A DNA stretch of 33,983 nt from Pseudomonadales bacterium (GTDB lineage Bacteria; Pseudomonadota; Gammaproteobacteria; Pseudomonadales; DT-91): positions 1-33,983 of the forward strand of contig JABSRQ010000050.1 of assembly GCA_013215055.1 (NCBI GenBank), written 5' to 3'. Below are positions 17,901 to 27,294 of the stretch, piece by piece. The position numbers and the translations under genes were made by a program. The notes beneath the pieces are model-generated. The model saw only the letters and a program-made list of their open reading frames with translations. It was not told the origin of the DNA and did not search any database. How positions within the stretch are numbered: the stretch's first letter is position 1; each line of letters opens with the position of its first letter.

Positions 17901-18880
17901 GTGTATATATCATACCGTTAGATGCCGGTGCCGAGCTGATGATGAAAGAGTTATCTGCTACTACAAACCGTTCTCCACAAATCCTGGTCGGCAACGACAT
18001 GGGTGGTGAAGACGAGGCAGCATCTGTAAAAAAGCCTGAAGTTAGTCGCCTAGTAAAATCTGTTCAGGCGGCTAACAATGCATTTTTAGCAGACCATGTG
18101 ATTGGCGGTAACGAAGTGTTACCAACCGTCACAGCCATTGCCTGGATGGCGGCAGCAGCTGAGGCTCAATACAGCGGCTACCACTATCAAGGTTTGGAAA
18201 ATTATAAATTGTTCAAAGGCATTGTCTTTGATGGAACCGAACCTTCTAACGTCTTTATCGATATGAAACCGATGAAAGCTAAAGGTGATGAATTAAAACT
18301 GGATACCAAGGTATCCAGCTTAAATGCAGCCGGTAAACCGGTGTTCCATTATGGCGGTGAGTTGATTCTGGTAAGAAAACCAAAAGCTGTCAAAAGCTTT
18401 GACGGGAGCTTACCGGCATTAAATAGTGATACACAATCAGAAGCAGCCAAGGCCTTGTATAACGATGGCACACTGTTTCACGGCGAAAGCTTGCAGGGTA
18501 TTCAGGATGTCATATCCTGTGATGCCACAGGCTTATTGCTGGCCTGTAAAGTGCCTGCAATAGCGACTGAAAAGCAAGGCACAGTGCCTGTTGCCTTACA
18601 TAATATCTTTGCTAATGACCTGGTTTATCAGGCCATGTTGGTGTGGGTACGTAAGCAACTGGGCCTGGGTAGTCTGCCTTCGGCCACAAAGGCGTGGACA
18701 GTCTATAAAGAAGTGCCGGTAAATGTAGATTTTTATCTACAGCTAAAGGTTGTTGAGCAGCAGGGCAGTAAACTGTTGGCGGATATTGCTTTAATCGCCG
18801 CTGATGGTGACATTTTTGCAGAAGTCTCTTCTGCAGAAGTGACCGCCAGTGATTCATTGAATGATTTGTTTAAAAAATAA
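11912..18880 (+). CDS. pfaA: PfaA, multidomain PUFA synthase (KS-MAT-ACPx3-KR-DH)
   Basis: Iterative type I synthase subunit of 2322 residues carrying the growing acyl chain. KS about 30-470, with Cys232 in DAACAGSL plus EGHGTGT and KSQIGHTKSAAG. MAT about 605-900, with Ser707 in AGHSFGE. An EKIVEKVVEKIVYV helix lies near 1010-1025, then an Ala/Pro-rich linker (about 1150-1210). Three near-identical ACPs (LGIDSIKRVEILGAVQ) have phosphopantetheine serines 1249, 1350 and 1443. KR has SGGAKG at 1761-1766 and Tyr1949 in QSDYSIAND. The C-terminal part (about 2040-2322) is a polyketide-type hotdog dehydratase, with His2062 in LADHVIGG. AAAGGAG lies four bases before ATG 11912 and seven before ATG 11915, so translation may begin at 11915. 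The ACPs are substrates of PfaE. Three ACPs is fewer than the five or six of well-studied Shewanella and Photobacterium enzymes. Confidence 0.96.
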   Translation: MMAKKKAVKAEVVSTQETTEDQQFNSRLQECPIAIIGMASVFAEAKSLDQYWDNIVESVNAIIDIPASRWNVEDYYSENKSDPDKTYCKKGGFIPELDFDPMEFGLPPNILELTDIAQLLSLVVAREVLKDAGIGEGTGYDMDKVGITLGVGGGQKQISPLTSRLQGPVLEKVLAASGIDAEDRAMIIEKFKSAYIPWQENSFPGMLGNVIAGRIANRFDLGGTNCVVDAACAGSLAAIKLAVSDLLEYRSEVMISGGVCCDNSPFMYMSFSKTPAFTTGEDIRPFDNDSKGMMVGEGIGMMAFKRLEDAERDGDKVYAVLKGIGTSSDGRFKSIYAPRPDGQAKALKRAYDDAGIDPKTCGLIEGHGTGTMAGDAAEFAGLTMHFGADNDEKQHIALGSVKSQIGHTKSAAGAAGMIKAALSLHHKILPATINIDKPGEGLNIEDSPMYINSQTRPWMPREDGAPRRAGVSSFGFGGTNYHIVLEEYKPTQTGKYRLNHTAETIIIAAGDEKAVIAELQNWKQKLSVADDDDQQLIFNALITQCGLKTPAADQARCGFVAKNGNDALDMIEGALKKFTKDAGADAWSVPTGIYYRASGIDAKGKVVALFSGQGSQYVNMGSDVTCNFPSIMQTSAEMDAEFSQAGLGQLSTVTYPIPVYNKADKTAQEEHLRLTQHAQPAIGTFSVGLYKTFEQAGFSADFTAGHSFGELTALWAAGVLSDADYMMLARSRGQAMAAPDDADFDAGTMIAVLGEPAKVAEDIKAIKDISIANYNSNSQVVVAGVTSQVMVAFDELKAKGYKVVKLPVSAAFHTPLVGHAQKPFAKAIDAATFNAPKIPVFSNGTGKVHSNKAADIKKSMKNHILESVHFNDEVDNIYADGGRVFIEFGPKNVLTKLVENILKDKDDVTAIAVNANPKKSADVQMRQAAVQMAVLGLELNSIDPYSALERPLEAKKKSPMAMKLSAASYVSDKTRKVFEDALTDGWKVKQAKAVSQPVAVPEPKVIEKIVEKVVEKIVYVASDDPRLIGGSVAAPVAAPAASSSNADVAASIEQSVGQFVAHQQQLLNVHEQYMQGPQDYAKTFQNVLGAQAGNTELPASVDRTLAMYHEFQSETLRVHEQYLNNQTGNMAEMLSQSETPKARIIDAEVVKAAVQVAAPKPVVAPAPVHAPAPVQTVATAAAPAAAVLKAPVAAPAPVVAPAPVAAPAATLNVAKIQAVMLDVVAEKTGYPTEMLELGMDMEADLGIDSIKRVEILGAVQETLPALPELNPEDLAELRTLGEIVDYMQSKVAATPAAPTLTVVPTTAAAPAVDLAHIQKVMLDVVADKTGYPSEMLELGMDMEADLGIDSIKRVEILGAVQETIPDLPELNPEDLAELRTLGQIVEYMQSKVSGSAPATTETPVVDHGFFAESLMLVVAEKTGYPVEMLELEMDMEADLGIDSIKRVEILGAVQDAIEGLPEVDPETLAEMRTLGQIVDAFASTAASAGGAVAAAVNDTAAVTSTDVTAFEPAPSATVAIQRLNDIVKIDQDAKNANALIVDDGTGAAVKLADTLIKSGWNVTALKPAWIQASAKKSFSKAVNVVELETADEEKLKRVLAVQDQLDAVIYLQAKSTIDGIEYPEASKQGLMLAFLLAKLCNVSAAETARSSFVVVTRQGGSFGIADNDTSSDLVQGGLAGLVKTLSHEWTNVFCRIVDVQAKLSADKVATIAAEELLDADTATTEVGYDKAGRLTLVGELTDSYALETGNSIDSNSVFLVSGGAKGVTAHCVIRLAKEFNAKFILLGRSSFDDNEPTWANGINDEVELKKAAMQALIAAGDKPTPVKVTQFVRPVLANREIADTLNAIKSAGGKAAYVSADVTDSDAVQTAVKPHVAEFGAITGLIHGAGVLADKFIEQKTLEDFNAVYSTKMDGFMSMLACVDVNDIKHVVMFSSAAGFYGNPGQSDYSIANDILNKTAYRFKALHPKAQVLSFNWGPWDGGMVTPELKRMFTQRGVYIIPLDAGAELMMKELSATTNRSPQILVGNDMGGEDEAASVKKPEVSRLVKSVQAANNAFLADHVIGGNEVLPTVTAIAWMAAAAEAQYSGYHYQGLENYKLFKGIVFDGTEPSNVFIDMKPMKAKGDELKLDTKVSSLNAAGKPVFHYGGELILVRKPKAVKSFDGSLPALNSDTQSEAAKALYNDGTLFHGESLQGIQDVISCDATGLLLACKVPAIATEKQGTVPVALHNIFANDLVYQAMLVWVRKQLGLGSLPSATKAWTVYKEVPVNVDFYLQLKVVEQQGSKLLADIALIAADGDIFAEVSSAEVTASDSLNDLFKK

Positions 18881-18898
18881 GCGTTGGATTTTTTATAA

Positions 18899-21421
18899 AT
18901 GTCAGACATTGCAGTAATAGGCATAGATGCACAGATCGGCGATCAGCTGAGTGTAGATAGAGTAGAGCGCACCTTCTATTTAGGCGCGCCTCTACAACAT
19001 CGCATTTTAGCTGTTGATGCCGATCAACGTGAACTCACTCAGGTATCTCAAGCCAGTGTTCAGCGTATGGCTTCTGCCAACGGTTTGAATGTTAGTGAAA
19101 TAGCCATAGTGTTAGTTAGCCAGGGCGAAGCTAATGATATTGTGCAAGCCAAGCTTGCCGACGTTGCTGAGTCGTGTATCACGGTTAACTCTTTAGCTGC
19201 TGCGTTAGAATGCAGTGAGCATCTGTTAGATGAAGCTAAAGTTGTTGCCCTTATTGCTGCAAATATAAATGAAACTATCGATACTGATGCAGCAGAGCAT
19301 TCTGCCAGCATCAGCTTCGATGCAGATTTTAGTGCCTATCATGCCTGTGAAGGTGTTATAGGCCTACTATTAAGACCTAGTGAATTCGCGAGTGTTGCAG
19401 AGAATTATTCCTATGCAACAATTGCATCTTTTGCCGCCAATAGTGATATAGCTGCAGCGGCAGAAACGGCCCTGCGTATCGCCAATGTGGTGGGTGAGCA
19501 GGTGACGTTATTGGAAGTCTCTGCCTTGGCCGATAAAAACTTATCGCAGCAGGAACAGCAGGCTCTATTAGCAGCCTATCGATTTGAAAATCCGCTGCAT
19601 ACAGCTGTGAGCTGTGCCAGATCCGTTATCGGAGAAGCCGGAGCTTTATCTGAATTGGCGGGTTTATTAAAAACCGTTTTGGCATTGCACCAGCGTTATA
19701 TACCGGGTTTAAATGATTGGCAGCAACCGCTTGATAAAAGCTGGGAAGACACCCCGTTTTATTTTCCTACTGAAGCAAGACCCTGGTTTCCCCATAGCAG
19801 CAGTGGCAAGTTTGCCGATAAACCGCATACCGCAGCTTATAGCTGTCAAACGGCTCAGTCATATTGCCATATCGTTTTAAAAGAAAACCTGCTGGCTAAC
19901 GATCAAACGGATACACGTTTAAATGGCTTTATTGCCAGTTCTGATTTGCATCTTCTTATAGTGGCTGCAGATGATGAGAATGCCTTACAGCAGCAGTTAG
20001 CCGATTTACAGGCTAAGCTTGAAACTCACACCTTATCGACACTGGCGATTGATACTTATGGCCAGTTTATGCAATCACAACATGTTAAATACCGTGTCAC
20101 GTTAATTGCAGAATCTATTGATGATTTGAAAAAAGAAATACATCTGGCGCAAGCAGGTATTAGCAAGGCTTTTGTCGCCGCAATGGATGAAGACTTAAGC
20201 TCTGCATCGTTAACCGAATGGAAAACCCCCAAGGGCAGTTATTTTTCTGCTATGCCGGTAGGTGGCAATGACGATGTTGCCTTTATGTATCCGGGTATCG
20301 GTGCAACCTATATTGGCTTGGGTAGAGATTTATTCCATCTGTTTCCTGAAATTTATCAACCGGTATCAACCCTTGCTGAAGATATAGGCTCCAGCTTAAA
20401 AGATACGATTTTAAATCCACGTAGTGTTAACCGTCTTGGTTTTAAAGAGTTAAAAGCACTGGATTCTGATTTACGCAACTCCTTAGCGCATATCGCAGAA
20501 TGTGGTGTGGGTTACGCCTGTGTATTTACCAAAATTTTTGAAGAAGTGTTTAAGATTAAAGCTGATTTTTCTACCGGTTACAGCATGGGAGAAATCAGTA
20601 TGTATGCAGCTCTGGGTTGCTGGGAAGAACCTGGACTAATGAGTGCAAGATTAGCCAAGTCAGACACCTTTAATCATCATTTAAGTGGTGAGCTACGCAC
20701 CTTAAGAAACCACTGGAATTTACCCGATGTAGAAGATGGTGAGAAAGAAAAAATCTGGGAAACCTACACCATTAAAGCCACGGCTGAAGAAGTTGCAGAA
20801 GCTTCTGTTGATGAAGATCGGGTTTATTGCACCATCATCAATACGCCGGATAGTCTGTTGATTGGCGGTTATCCTGAAGCGTGTGAGCGAGTGATTAAAA
20901 AATTGGGTGTCCGTGCCATGGCCTTGAATATGCCTAATGCGATTCATTCTGCTCCGGCCTTCAAAGAATATGAACACATGGAAGACCTCTACACGATGGA
21001 TGTGACTGAACGTATAGAGACCAAAATGTACTCCAGTTCATGTTATTTACCCATTCCTCAACGCACCAAGGCGATTGCTAACAGTATTGCTAAATGCCTT
21101 TGTGATCCGGTAGATTTCCCCCGATTAGTTGATACCTTGCATGATAAAGGCTCCCGCGTTTTTATTGAAATGGGCCCTGGGCGTTCTTTGTGCAGCTGGG
21201 TAGATAAAATTTTAAAACATCATGAAGCCGAAGGCATCATTAAGCCGCATGTATCTCTGCCTGTGAATGCCAAGGGTACAGCTGACGAATTGACGTTTAT
21301 CCGTGCTATCGCCAAATTGGTGAGCCACGGGGTAACCGTAGATTTACATAATATTTACCACGGTACGGTGATTGTTGATCGTACCCATGTGTCTGTCACT
21401 GCGACAAGCGCACAGATTTAA
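18899..21421 (+). CDS. pfaB: PfaB, PUFA synthase subunit with acyltransferase domain
   Basis: 840-residue subunit. The C-terminal half (about 455-790) is an acyltransferase: it opens with FMYPGIGATYIGLGRDLF, has nucleophile Ser562 in TGYSMGEISM (Tyr where other AT domains have His) and ends with RVFIEMGPGRSLC. The N-terminal half is a degenerate, shortened ketosynthase-like region. It keeps the KS-end pattern EARPWFPHSSSGKF ... YCHIVLKE (about 295-335) but no active-site cysteine motif. In other species PfaB influences whether EPA or DHA is made (established for Shewanella/Moritella exchanges); which applies here is unknown. It starts 18 bases after the pfaA stop with no clear Shine-Dalgarno sequence, so translational coupling to pfaA is likely. 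Confidence 0.93.
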   Translation: MSDIAVIGIDAQIGDQLSVDRVERTFYLGAPLQHRILAVDADQRELTQVSQASVQRMASANGLNVSEIAIVLVSQGEANDIVQAKLADVAESCITVNSLAAALECSEHLLDEAKVVALIAANINETIDTDAAEHSASISFDADFSAYHACEGVIGLLLRPSEFASVAENYSYATIASFAANSDIAAAAETALRIANVVGEQVTLLEVSALADKNLSQQEQQALLAAYRFENPLHTAVSCARSVIGEAGALSELAGLLKTVLALHQRYIPGLNDWQQPLDKSWEDTPFYFPTEARPWFPHSSSGKFADKPHTAAYSCQTAQSYCHIVLKENLLANDQTDTRLNGFIASSDLHLLIVAADDENALQQQLADLQAKLETHTLSTLAIDTYGQFMQSQHVKYRVTLIAESIDDLKKEIHLAQAGISKAFVAAMDEDLSSASLTEWKTPKGSYFSAMPVGGNDDVAFMYPGIGATYIGLGRDLFHLFPEIYQPVSTLAEDIGSSLKDTILNPRSVNRLGFKELKALDSDLRNSLAHIAECGVGYACVFTKIFEEVFKIKADFSTGYSMGEISMYAALGCWEEPGLMSARLAKSDTFNHHLSGELRTLRNHWNLPDVEDGEKEKIWETYTIKATAEEVAEASVDEDRVYCTIINTPDSLLIGGYPEACERVIKKLGVRAMALNMPNAIHSAPAFKEYEHMEDLYTMDVTERIETKMYSSSCYLPIPQRTKAIANSIAKCLCDPVDFPRLVDTLHDKGSRVFIEMGPGRSLCSWVDKILKHHEAEGIIKPHVSLPVNAKGTADELTFIRAIAKLVSHGVTVDLHNIYHGTVIVDRTHVSVTATSAQI

Positions 21422-21436
21422 TCGGAGCTGTAGAAT

Positions 21437-24400
21437 ATGGAAAACATCGCAGTCGTAGGTATTGCCAATTTATTCCCGGGTTCAAAAGCGCCTGAAGAAT
21501 TTTGGCAGCAACTGTTAGAAAAACAAGATTGCCGCACCCAGGCAACCGAAAAACAAATGGGTGTTGACCCTAAAAAATATTACGGTCAAAAAGGTGATAC
21601 AGATAAGTATTACTGTATGCACGGTGGTTATATCAATGCTTTTGATTTTGATGCCACTGGTTTTGCTGTTGATGCAAACTATTTAGAACAGATGGATGAT
21701 CTGAATAAATGGGCGCTATATGTCACCCGTAAGGCTTTAGAAGATGCCGGTTTATGGGGCAGTGACAAACTGAATAACTGTGGTGCTATTTTAGGTAATC
21801 TTTCATTCCCGACTAAATCATCTAATCATTTGTTTATGCCTCTATATCATCAAGTGGTAGAAAACGGTTTAAAAGACGTATTAAGTAAAGATTTTCAACT
21901 GAGTAATTTTACCGATCATCAAACCGTGCATGCCGATAACGCGCTGGTTGCAGGTTACCCTTCGGCCCTATTAGCAAAGGCTGCCGGATTAGGTGGTGCT
22001 CACTTCTCTTTGGATGCGGCCTGTGCGTCATCGTGTTATTCGGTTAAATTAGCCAGTGATTATCTACATACGGGCAAGGCCGATATCATGTTGGCCGGTG
22101 CGGTTTCTGGTTCAGATCCGATGTTTGTGAATATGGGGTTCTCAATTTTTCAGGCCTACCCGGGTAATAATATTCACGCCCCATTTGATAAAACCTCTCA
22201 AGGTTTATTTGCCGGTGAAGGCGCTGGCATGATGGTATTAAAGCGCCATAGTGATGCGGTGAGAGATGGCGATAAAATTTATGCGATCATCAAAGGCGGC
22301 GCATTATCTAACGATGGTAAGGGTGAATTTGTATTAAGCCCCAATACCAAGGGGCAGGTGCTAGCCTATGAACGGGCTTACGCCGATGCAGATGTAAATC
22401 CAGCTGATGTGCAATATATTGAATGTCACGCTACTGGCACACCTAAAGGTGATAACGTTGAAGTGACGTCGATGGAGACGTTCTTCAGCCGTGTGGATAA
22501 CAAACCTTTATTGGGCTCGGTAAAATCAAACTTAGGCCATCTGTTAACCGCAGCCGGTATGCCGGGTATGACCAAAGCCATCTGGGCGTTAAACAACGCT
22601 CAAATTCCTGCCACGATTAATTTAAAAGATCCTATTTCAACCAAAAAAGCCTATTTTTCTGGCGCGCAAATACCCACGTCAACGGTAGCATGGCCTGCCA
22701 CTAATACACCCAGAACCGCCGGTGTATCGGTGTTTGGTTTTGGTGGTTCCAACGCACATTTGGTTTTACAAGAGCCAAGCAATATTTTAGATGCGCAATT
22801 TACGCCTGCGAAAGCGCGTGAGCCATTATCGATTATTGGTATGGATGCGCACTTCGGCCATGCTAAAAATTTACAGCAGTTTAAAGCGCTTATCGCATCG
22901 GGGGATACCACCTTTCGTGATTTACCCGAGCAACGCTGGAAGGGCATTAATAACGATGTGGATGTGATGCAAGCCTTGAACCTGCCACATGCACCTAAAG
23001 GGGGTTATGTAGAAAAATTCGATATCGATTTTCTGCGTTTTAAAGTGCCTCCCAATGAGCAGGATTGTCTGATTCCGCAACAATTGATGATGATGAAAGT
23101 GGCCGATAATGCTGCCAAAGATGCAGGTCTTAAGGAAGGCAGCAATGTTGCTGTGTTAGTAGCTATGGGCCTGGAGTTGGAATTACATTCTTACCGCGGC
23201 CGCGTAAATTTGGCGACACAAATTGAAGAGTCGTTGAGTCAGCAAGGTATTCAATTATCCGCAGAGCAGCAAGAAGAATTAATCAATATTGCCAAAGACT
23301 CAGTCGCCTTTGCGGCACAGTTAAACCAATATACCAGCTTTATCGGTAATATCATGGCCTCGCGTATTTCTTCGTTGTGGGATTTCACCGGCCCAGCTAT
23401 TACATTATCGGCAGAAGAAAACTCAGTTTACCGCTGTGTAGAACTGGCTGAAAATTTATTCCAAACCTCCGATGTAGACGCCGTGATTATTGCTGGTGTT
23501 GATTTGGCGGGTTCTGCCGAAAACATCACCTTACGTAGACATTTTGGTGAAGTATCGATTGATGGTTCTACCCAAGCCGATCAATGGCAGGTGGGTGAGG
23601 GCGCAGCAGCGTTTGTATTAAAACCACAGTCACAAGTGCCAGCGGAGCGTATTTACGCCAATATCGATAGCGTCAGTTTTTCCTCATTATCTAACAAGGG
23701 TTCGATTGAACGTGCAGCGGCTAACGCACTAACACTGGCGGGAATTACCGCTGATAAAATCGACGCAGTGGAAACACATGCCAGTGGTTTTTCAGCAGAA
23801 AATAATTTAGAAAACGCGGCTATTGCCAAGCTTTACCCTCATGCACAGGTCGCATCGGTTAAAACACAAATAGGCCATACGTTTAATGCCAGTGGTGCTG
23901 CCAGTATTGTTAAAGTGGCTTTGCAGCTGGATGCACAAACGAAAGCAAACACGGCGATTAATGGCTTAGGTCGAGATGATGCGGCTGCCCATTTGATTTT
24001 ATCTGCAACGCCGCAGCCACATCAAACAGGTATTGATGCTAATGCCAAAAAACGTCCAGCATTGATTAAAACCATTTCATTAGGTGGTAAATCGATTCAC
24101 GATAATATTGTAGCGAATGCCAATAATCCGGCAATTAAAGCAGCACAGGCTCAGTGTCGTACAGCACTGCCGCCTGTTAGCCGCCCGCTAAACATTGAAA
24201 ACCTAAGTAAGAAACAACAACCTGAAGTATTAAACAAACCAACACAACCTGCCGTGGCGGTAATCAGCCCAGCTGAAAAAGTCACCGTCATCCGTAAACC
24301 TATAGGGACTTCTACTGTGAAATCAAAAGCCAGTAAAGAGATCTTCCAGCAAACTGCTACTCACAAGGCGTTTTTGAAAAATCGCCAAGTGGCGCAAGAA

Positions 24401-27220
24401 CAAATCTCTGACTTACTCGAATTACAAGCCAAAATAGCCTTAGGCTTGCCTGGTTATATAGAGGCTGCGGCAGGATCCAACAAGCCTGCACTAACGGTTG
24501 TATCAAATGTTGATACCACCCAAACCCAAGCGGTACAGCAAGCGTTTAATCAAGGTGGTTTTGAGATTAAAGGGCCTGTGGGTTATAACTACCCACCGTT
24601 GCAATTAGAAGAGCGTTACAACCAGCCTGAAAATATCATTTACGATACTGCCGCCTTGGTTGAATTTGCCGAAGGCGATATCTCCAAAGTATTTGGTGAT
24701 GAATACAAGGTGATTGACCAATATGCACGTAGGGTGCGTTTGCCAACCACAGATTATTTGTTAGTGACGCGAGTGACGGATCTGGATGCCAAGATTCATG
24801 AATACAAAAAATCGTATATGGCTACCGAATATGATGTTCCTACCGATGCGCCATTTTTGATTGATGGCCAAATTCCGTGGTCGGTGGCGGTTGAATCAGG
24901 CCAGTGTGACTTGATGTTGATTTCTTATATCGGTATCGATTTTTCAGCAAAATCTGAGCGGGTTTATCGTTTATTGGATTGTGAATTAACCTTCACTGAA
25001 GACATGGCCTTTGGTGGTGAAACCCTGCGTTATGAGATTTACATCGATTCCTATGCCAGGAATGGTGAACAGCTATTATTCTTCTTCCACTACGATTGTT
25101 TTGTGAATGGCAAGGTTGTATTGGAAATGCGTAACGGCTGTGCAGGTTTCTTCACCGATGAAGAATTGGCCGACGGTAAAGGTGTTATTCATAACGATAA
25201 AGATAAAGAAGAGTTTGCCAACGCGAAGAAATCTTACTTCCCAGCGTTAATTGCCAATACACAAACGCAGTACGATAATGCTGCCATCATGAAATTGGTG
25301 GCCGGTGATGTGGCTGGCTGTTTTGGCCCGGCTTATGATCAACAAGGTCGTAATCCTTCATTAAAATTTTCGTCAGAAAAATTCCTGATGATAGAACGCA
25401 TCACCAAGGTGGAGCCACAAGGTGGGCATTGGGGTTTAGGTTTACTCGAAGGTCAGAAAGACCTTGAGCCGGATCACTGGTATTTCCCCTGTCACTTTAA
25501 AGGTGATGAGGTGATGGCAGGTTCTCTGATGTCAGAAGGCTGTGGCCAGATGGCGATGTTCTTTATGTTATGGCTGGGTATGCACAGCAATGTGAATAAT
25601 GCTCGTTTCCAGCCGGTACCGGGTGAATCTCAAACCGTACGCTGTAGAGGTCAGGTTAGCCCCCAATCGAATACGCTGACTTACCGTATGGAAGTTACCG
25701 AAATGGGTATGCATCCACATCCTTACATGAAGGCGAATATCGATATTATTCTTGATGGTAAAGTGGTTGTTGATTTCAAAAACCTTGCGGTAATGATTAA
25801 AGAACAGGATGAGAATTCCCCTTATCCGGTAGAACTGCCTGAAAATGTATTGGCTAATTTAACGAATACGATCACTACTCAAATGGAGCAAGCAAAGCCT
25901 GTTGTTGAATTGGTTGATGCTCCAGCACTGTTAGACGAGCGTGGTATTGAGCCGTTTAAACATCCTGAGCGTCCATTAATGCGTGTAGAGACAGATCATG
26001 CTGCGCCAAAAGTTAAAGGTGTAACACCGATTCAGCATTTTGAAGCGCCCGATGTACCGGGTGCAAACCGTGTACCTAACACTGTGCCGTTTACGCCCTG
26101 GCATATGTTTGAGTTTGCCACAGGCAATATCTCCAAGTGTTTTGGCCCAGATTTTGATGTCTATAAAGGCCGTATTCCACCACGTACGCCCTGTGGTGAT
26201 TTACAAGTGGTAACCCAGGTGGTTGAAGTTGTAGGCACCAGGTTGGAGCTGAAAAAACAATCCCACTGTGTGGCTGAATATTATGTGCCAGAAGATGCCT
26301 GGTATTTCACCAAGAACAGCCATGAAAACTGGATGCCTTACTCGCTGATTATGGAAATTGCGCTACAGCCTAACGGATTTATCTCAGGCTACATGGGCAC
26401 CACATTGGTCTACCCTGATAAGGATTTGTTCTTCCGTAATTTGGATGGCACCGGTGAGTTGTTAAAGCAGATTGATTTACGTGGCAAGACCATCGTCAAT
26501 AAATCTGTATTGGTTAGCACCAGCATGGCAGGTGGTGCGATCATTCAGAGTTTCACCTTTGATATGTCGGTAGACGGCGAGATTTTCTATACCGGTAAGG
26601 CCGTATTTGGTTACTTCTCTGGTGAGTCTCTGACCAACCAGTTGGGCATTGATAACGGTAAAACCACTTACCCGTGGTTTGTCGATAACAATACACCTAA
26701 ATCTGATATTGAGCTTTTTGATCTGAGCAATCAGCAACTGCCATTTTTCACCGCAGCTGCGGGCAAACCCCATTATAAGTTGGCCGGTGGTCAGATGAAC
26801 TTTATCGATACGGTATCGATTGTTGAAGGCGGCGGTAAGGCGGGCAAGGGCTATATTCTTGGTGAACGCACCATCGATGCAAGCGATTGGTTCTTCCGTT
26901 ATCACTTCCATCAAGATCCTGTTATGCCTGGCTCTTTAGGTGTGGAAGCCATCATCGAATTATTACAAACCTATGCACTGAAAAATGATCTGGGTGCAGG
27001 TTTCACTAATCCACGTTTTATCGCACCGATGACAACCGTGGCTTGGAAATACCGTGGTCAGATTACACCGGTGAATAAACAGATGTCTTTAGATGTGCAT
27101 ATTACCGATATCATCCGCGAAGACGGTGAAGTACGTTTGATTGGTGATGCGAACTTATCGAAAGATGGCCTGCGTATTTATGAAGTGAAAGATATTGTTT
27201 TAAGTATCGTAGAGGCTTAA
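21437..27220 (+). CDS. pfaC: PfaC, PUFA synthase subunit (KS-CLF-DH-DH)
   Basis: 1927-residue subunit. KS about 1-450: Cys196 in DAACASSC, ECHATGTP, and KSNLGHLLTAAG. A second KS-like domain (about 465-870) is a chain-length factor: the cysteine position reads Glu661 (SAEENSVY), though the GHTFNASGAA region remains. Two FabA-type double-hotdog dehydratases follow. In each, a non-catalytic hotdog (about 1060-1240 and 1550-1720) precedes a catalytic one, with His1353 in CHFKGDEVMAGSL and His1823 in YHFHQDPVMPGSL. Fourteen residues after each His is Glu where E. coli FabA has Asp84; from memory this is usual in this family. These dehydratases introduce the cis double bonds. GGAG at 21424-21427 supports the ATG. 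The last eight codons and stop are duplicated downstream at 27264-27290. Confidence 0.95.
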   Translation: MENIAVVGIANLFPGSKAPEEFWQQLLEKQDCRTQATEKQMGVDPKKYYGQKGDTDKYYCMHGGYINAFDFDATGFAVDANYLEQMDDLNKWALYVTRKALEDAGLWGSDKLNNCGAILGNLSFPTKSSNHLFMPLYHQVVENGLKDVLSKDFQLSNFTDHQTVHADNALVAGYPSALLAKAAGLGGAHFSLDAACASSCYSVKLASDYLHTGKADIMLAGAVSGSDPMFVNMGFSIFQAYPGNNIHAPFDKTSQGLFAGEGAGMMVLKRHSDAVRDGDKIYAIIKGGALSNDGKGEFVLSPNTKGQVLAYERAYADADVNPADVQYIECHATGTPKGDNVEVTSMETFFSRVDNKPLLGSVKSNLGHLLTAAGMPGMTKAIWALNNAQIPATINLKDPISTKKAYFSGAQIPTSTVAWPATNTPRTAGVSVFGFGGSNAHLVLQEPSNILDAQFTPAKAREPLSIIGMDAHFGHAKNLQQFKALIASGDTTFRDLPEQRWKGINNDVDVMQALNLPHAPKGGYVEKFDIDFLRFKVPPNEQDCLIPQQLMMMKVADNAAKDAGLKEGSNVAVLVAMGLELELHSYRGRVNLATQIEESLSQQGIQLSAEQQEELINIAKDSVAFAAQLNQYTSFIGNIMASRISSLWDFTGPAITLSAEENSVYRCVELAENLFQTSDVDAVIIAGVDLAGSAENITLRRHFGEVSIDGSTQADQWQVGEGAAAFVLKPQSQVPAERIYANIDSVSFSSLSNKGSIERAAANALTLAGITADKIDAVETHASGFSAENNLENAAIAKLYPHAQVASVKTQIGHTFNASGAASIVKVALQLDAQTKANTAINGLGRDDAAAHLILSATPQPHQTGIDANAKKRPALIKTISLGGKSIHDNIVANANNPAIKAAQAQCRTALPPVSRPLNIENLSKKQQPEVLNKPTQPAVAVISPAEKVTVIRKPIGTSTVKSKASKEIFQQTATHKAFLKNRQVAQEQISDLLELQAKIALGLPGYIEAAAGSNKPALTVVSNVDTTQTQAVQQAFNQGGFEIKGPVGYNYPPLQLEERYNQPENIIYDTAALVEFAEGDISKVFGDEYKVIDQYARRVRLPTTDYLLVTRVTDLDAKIHEYKKSYMATEYDVPTDAPFLIDGQIPWSVAVESGQCDLMLISYIGIDFSAKSERVYRLLDCELTFTEDMAFGGETLRYEIYIDSYARNGEQLLFFFHYDCFVNGKVVLEMRNGCAGFFTDEELADGKGVIHNDKDKEEFANAKKSYFPALIANTQTQYDNAAIMKLVAGDVAGCFGPAYDQQGRNPSLKFSSEKFLMIERITKVEPQGGHWGLGLLEGQKDLEPDHWYFPCHFKGDEVMAGSLMSEGCGQMAMFFMLWLGMHSNVNNARFQPVPGESQTVRCRGQVSPQSNTLTYRMEVTEMGMHPHPYMKANIDIILDGKVVVDFKNLAVMIKEQDENSPYPVELPENVLANLTNTITTQMEQAKPVVELVDAPALLDERGIEPFKHPERPLMRVETDHAAPKVKGVTPIQHFEAPDVPGANRVPNTVPFTPWHMFEFATGNISKCFGPDFDVYKGRIPPRTPCGDLQVVTQVVEVVGTRLELKKQSHCVAEYYVPEDAWYFTKNSHENWMPYSLIMEIALQPNGFISGYMGTTLVYPDKDLFFRNLDGTGELLKQIDLRGKTIVNKSVLVSTSMAGGAIIQSFTFDMSVDGEIFYTGKAVFGYFSGESLTNQLGIDNGKTTYPWFVDNNTPKSDIELFDLSNQQLPFFTAAAGKPHYKLAGGQMNFIDTVSIVEGGGKAGKGYILGERTIDASDWFFRYHFHQDPVMPGSLGVEAIIELLQTYALKNDLGAGFTNPRFIAPMTTVAWKYRGQITPVNKQMSLDVHITDIIREDGEVRLIGDANLSKDGLRIYEVKDIVLSIVEA

Positions 27221-27233
27221 AAATATTGAAACT

Positions 27234-27253
27234 AATGGGGCTGTAGCCCCGTT
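27234..27253 (+). repeat. Hairpin 1 in the pfaC-pfaD gap
   Basis: AATGGGGC (27234-27241), loop TGTA, GCCCCGTT (27246-27253): eight pairs including one T-G. It is followed by CAG and five T's, so it could act as a weak terminator or RNA-stabilising stem between pfaC and pfaD. Confidence 0.7.
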
Positions 27254-27294
27254 CAGTTTTTCAATTGTATTGAGCATTGTAGAAGCCTGATGCT

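Noticed and set aside
25490..26950. Glu instead of FabA Asp84 in both PfaC dehydratases as a sign of inactivity
   Set aside because: From memory Glu is common at this position in PUFA-synthase dehydratases, so it is a family trait and not a lesion.
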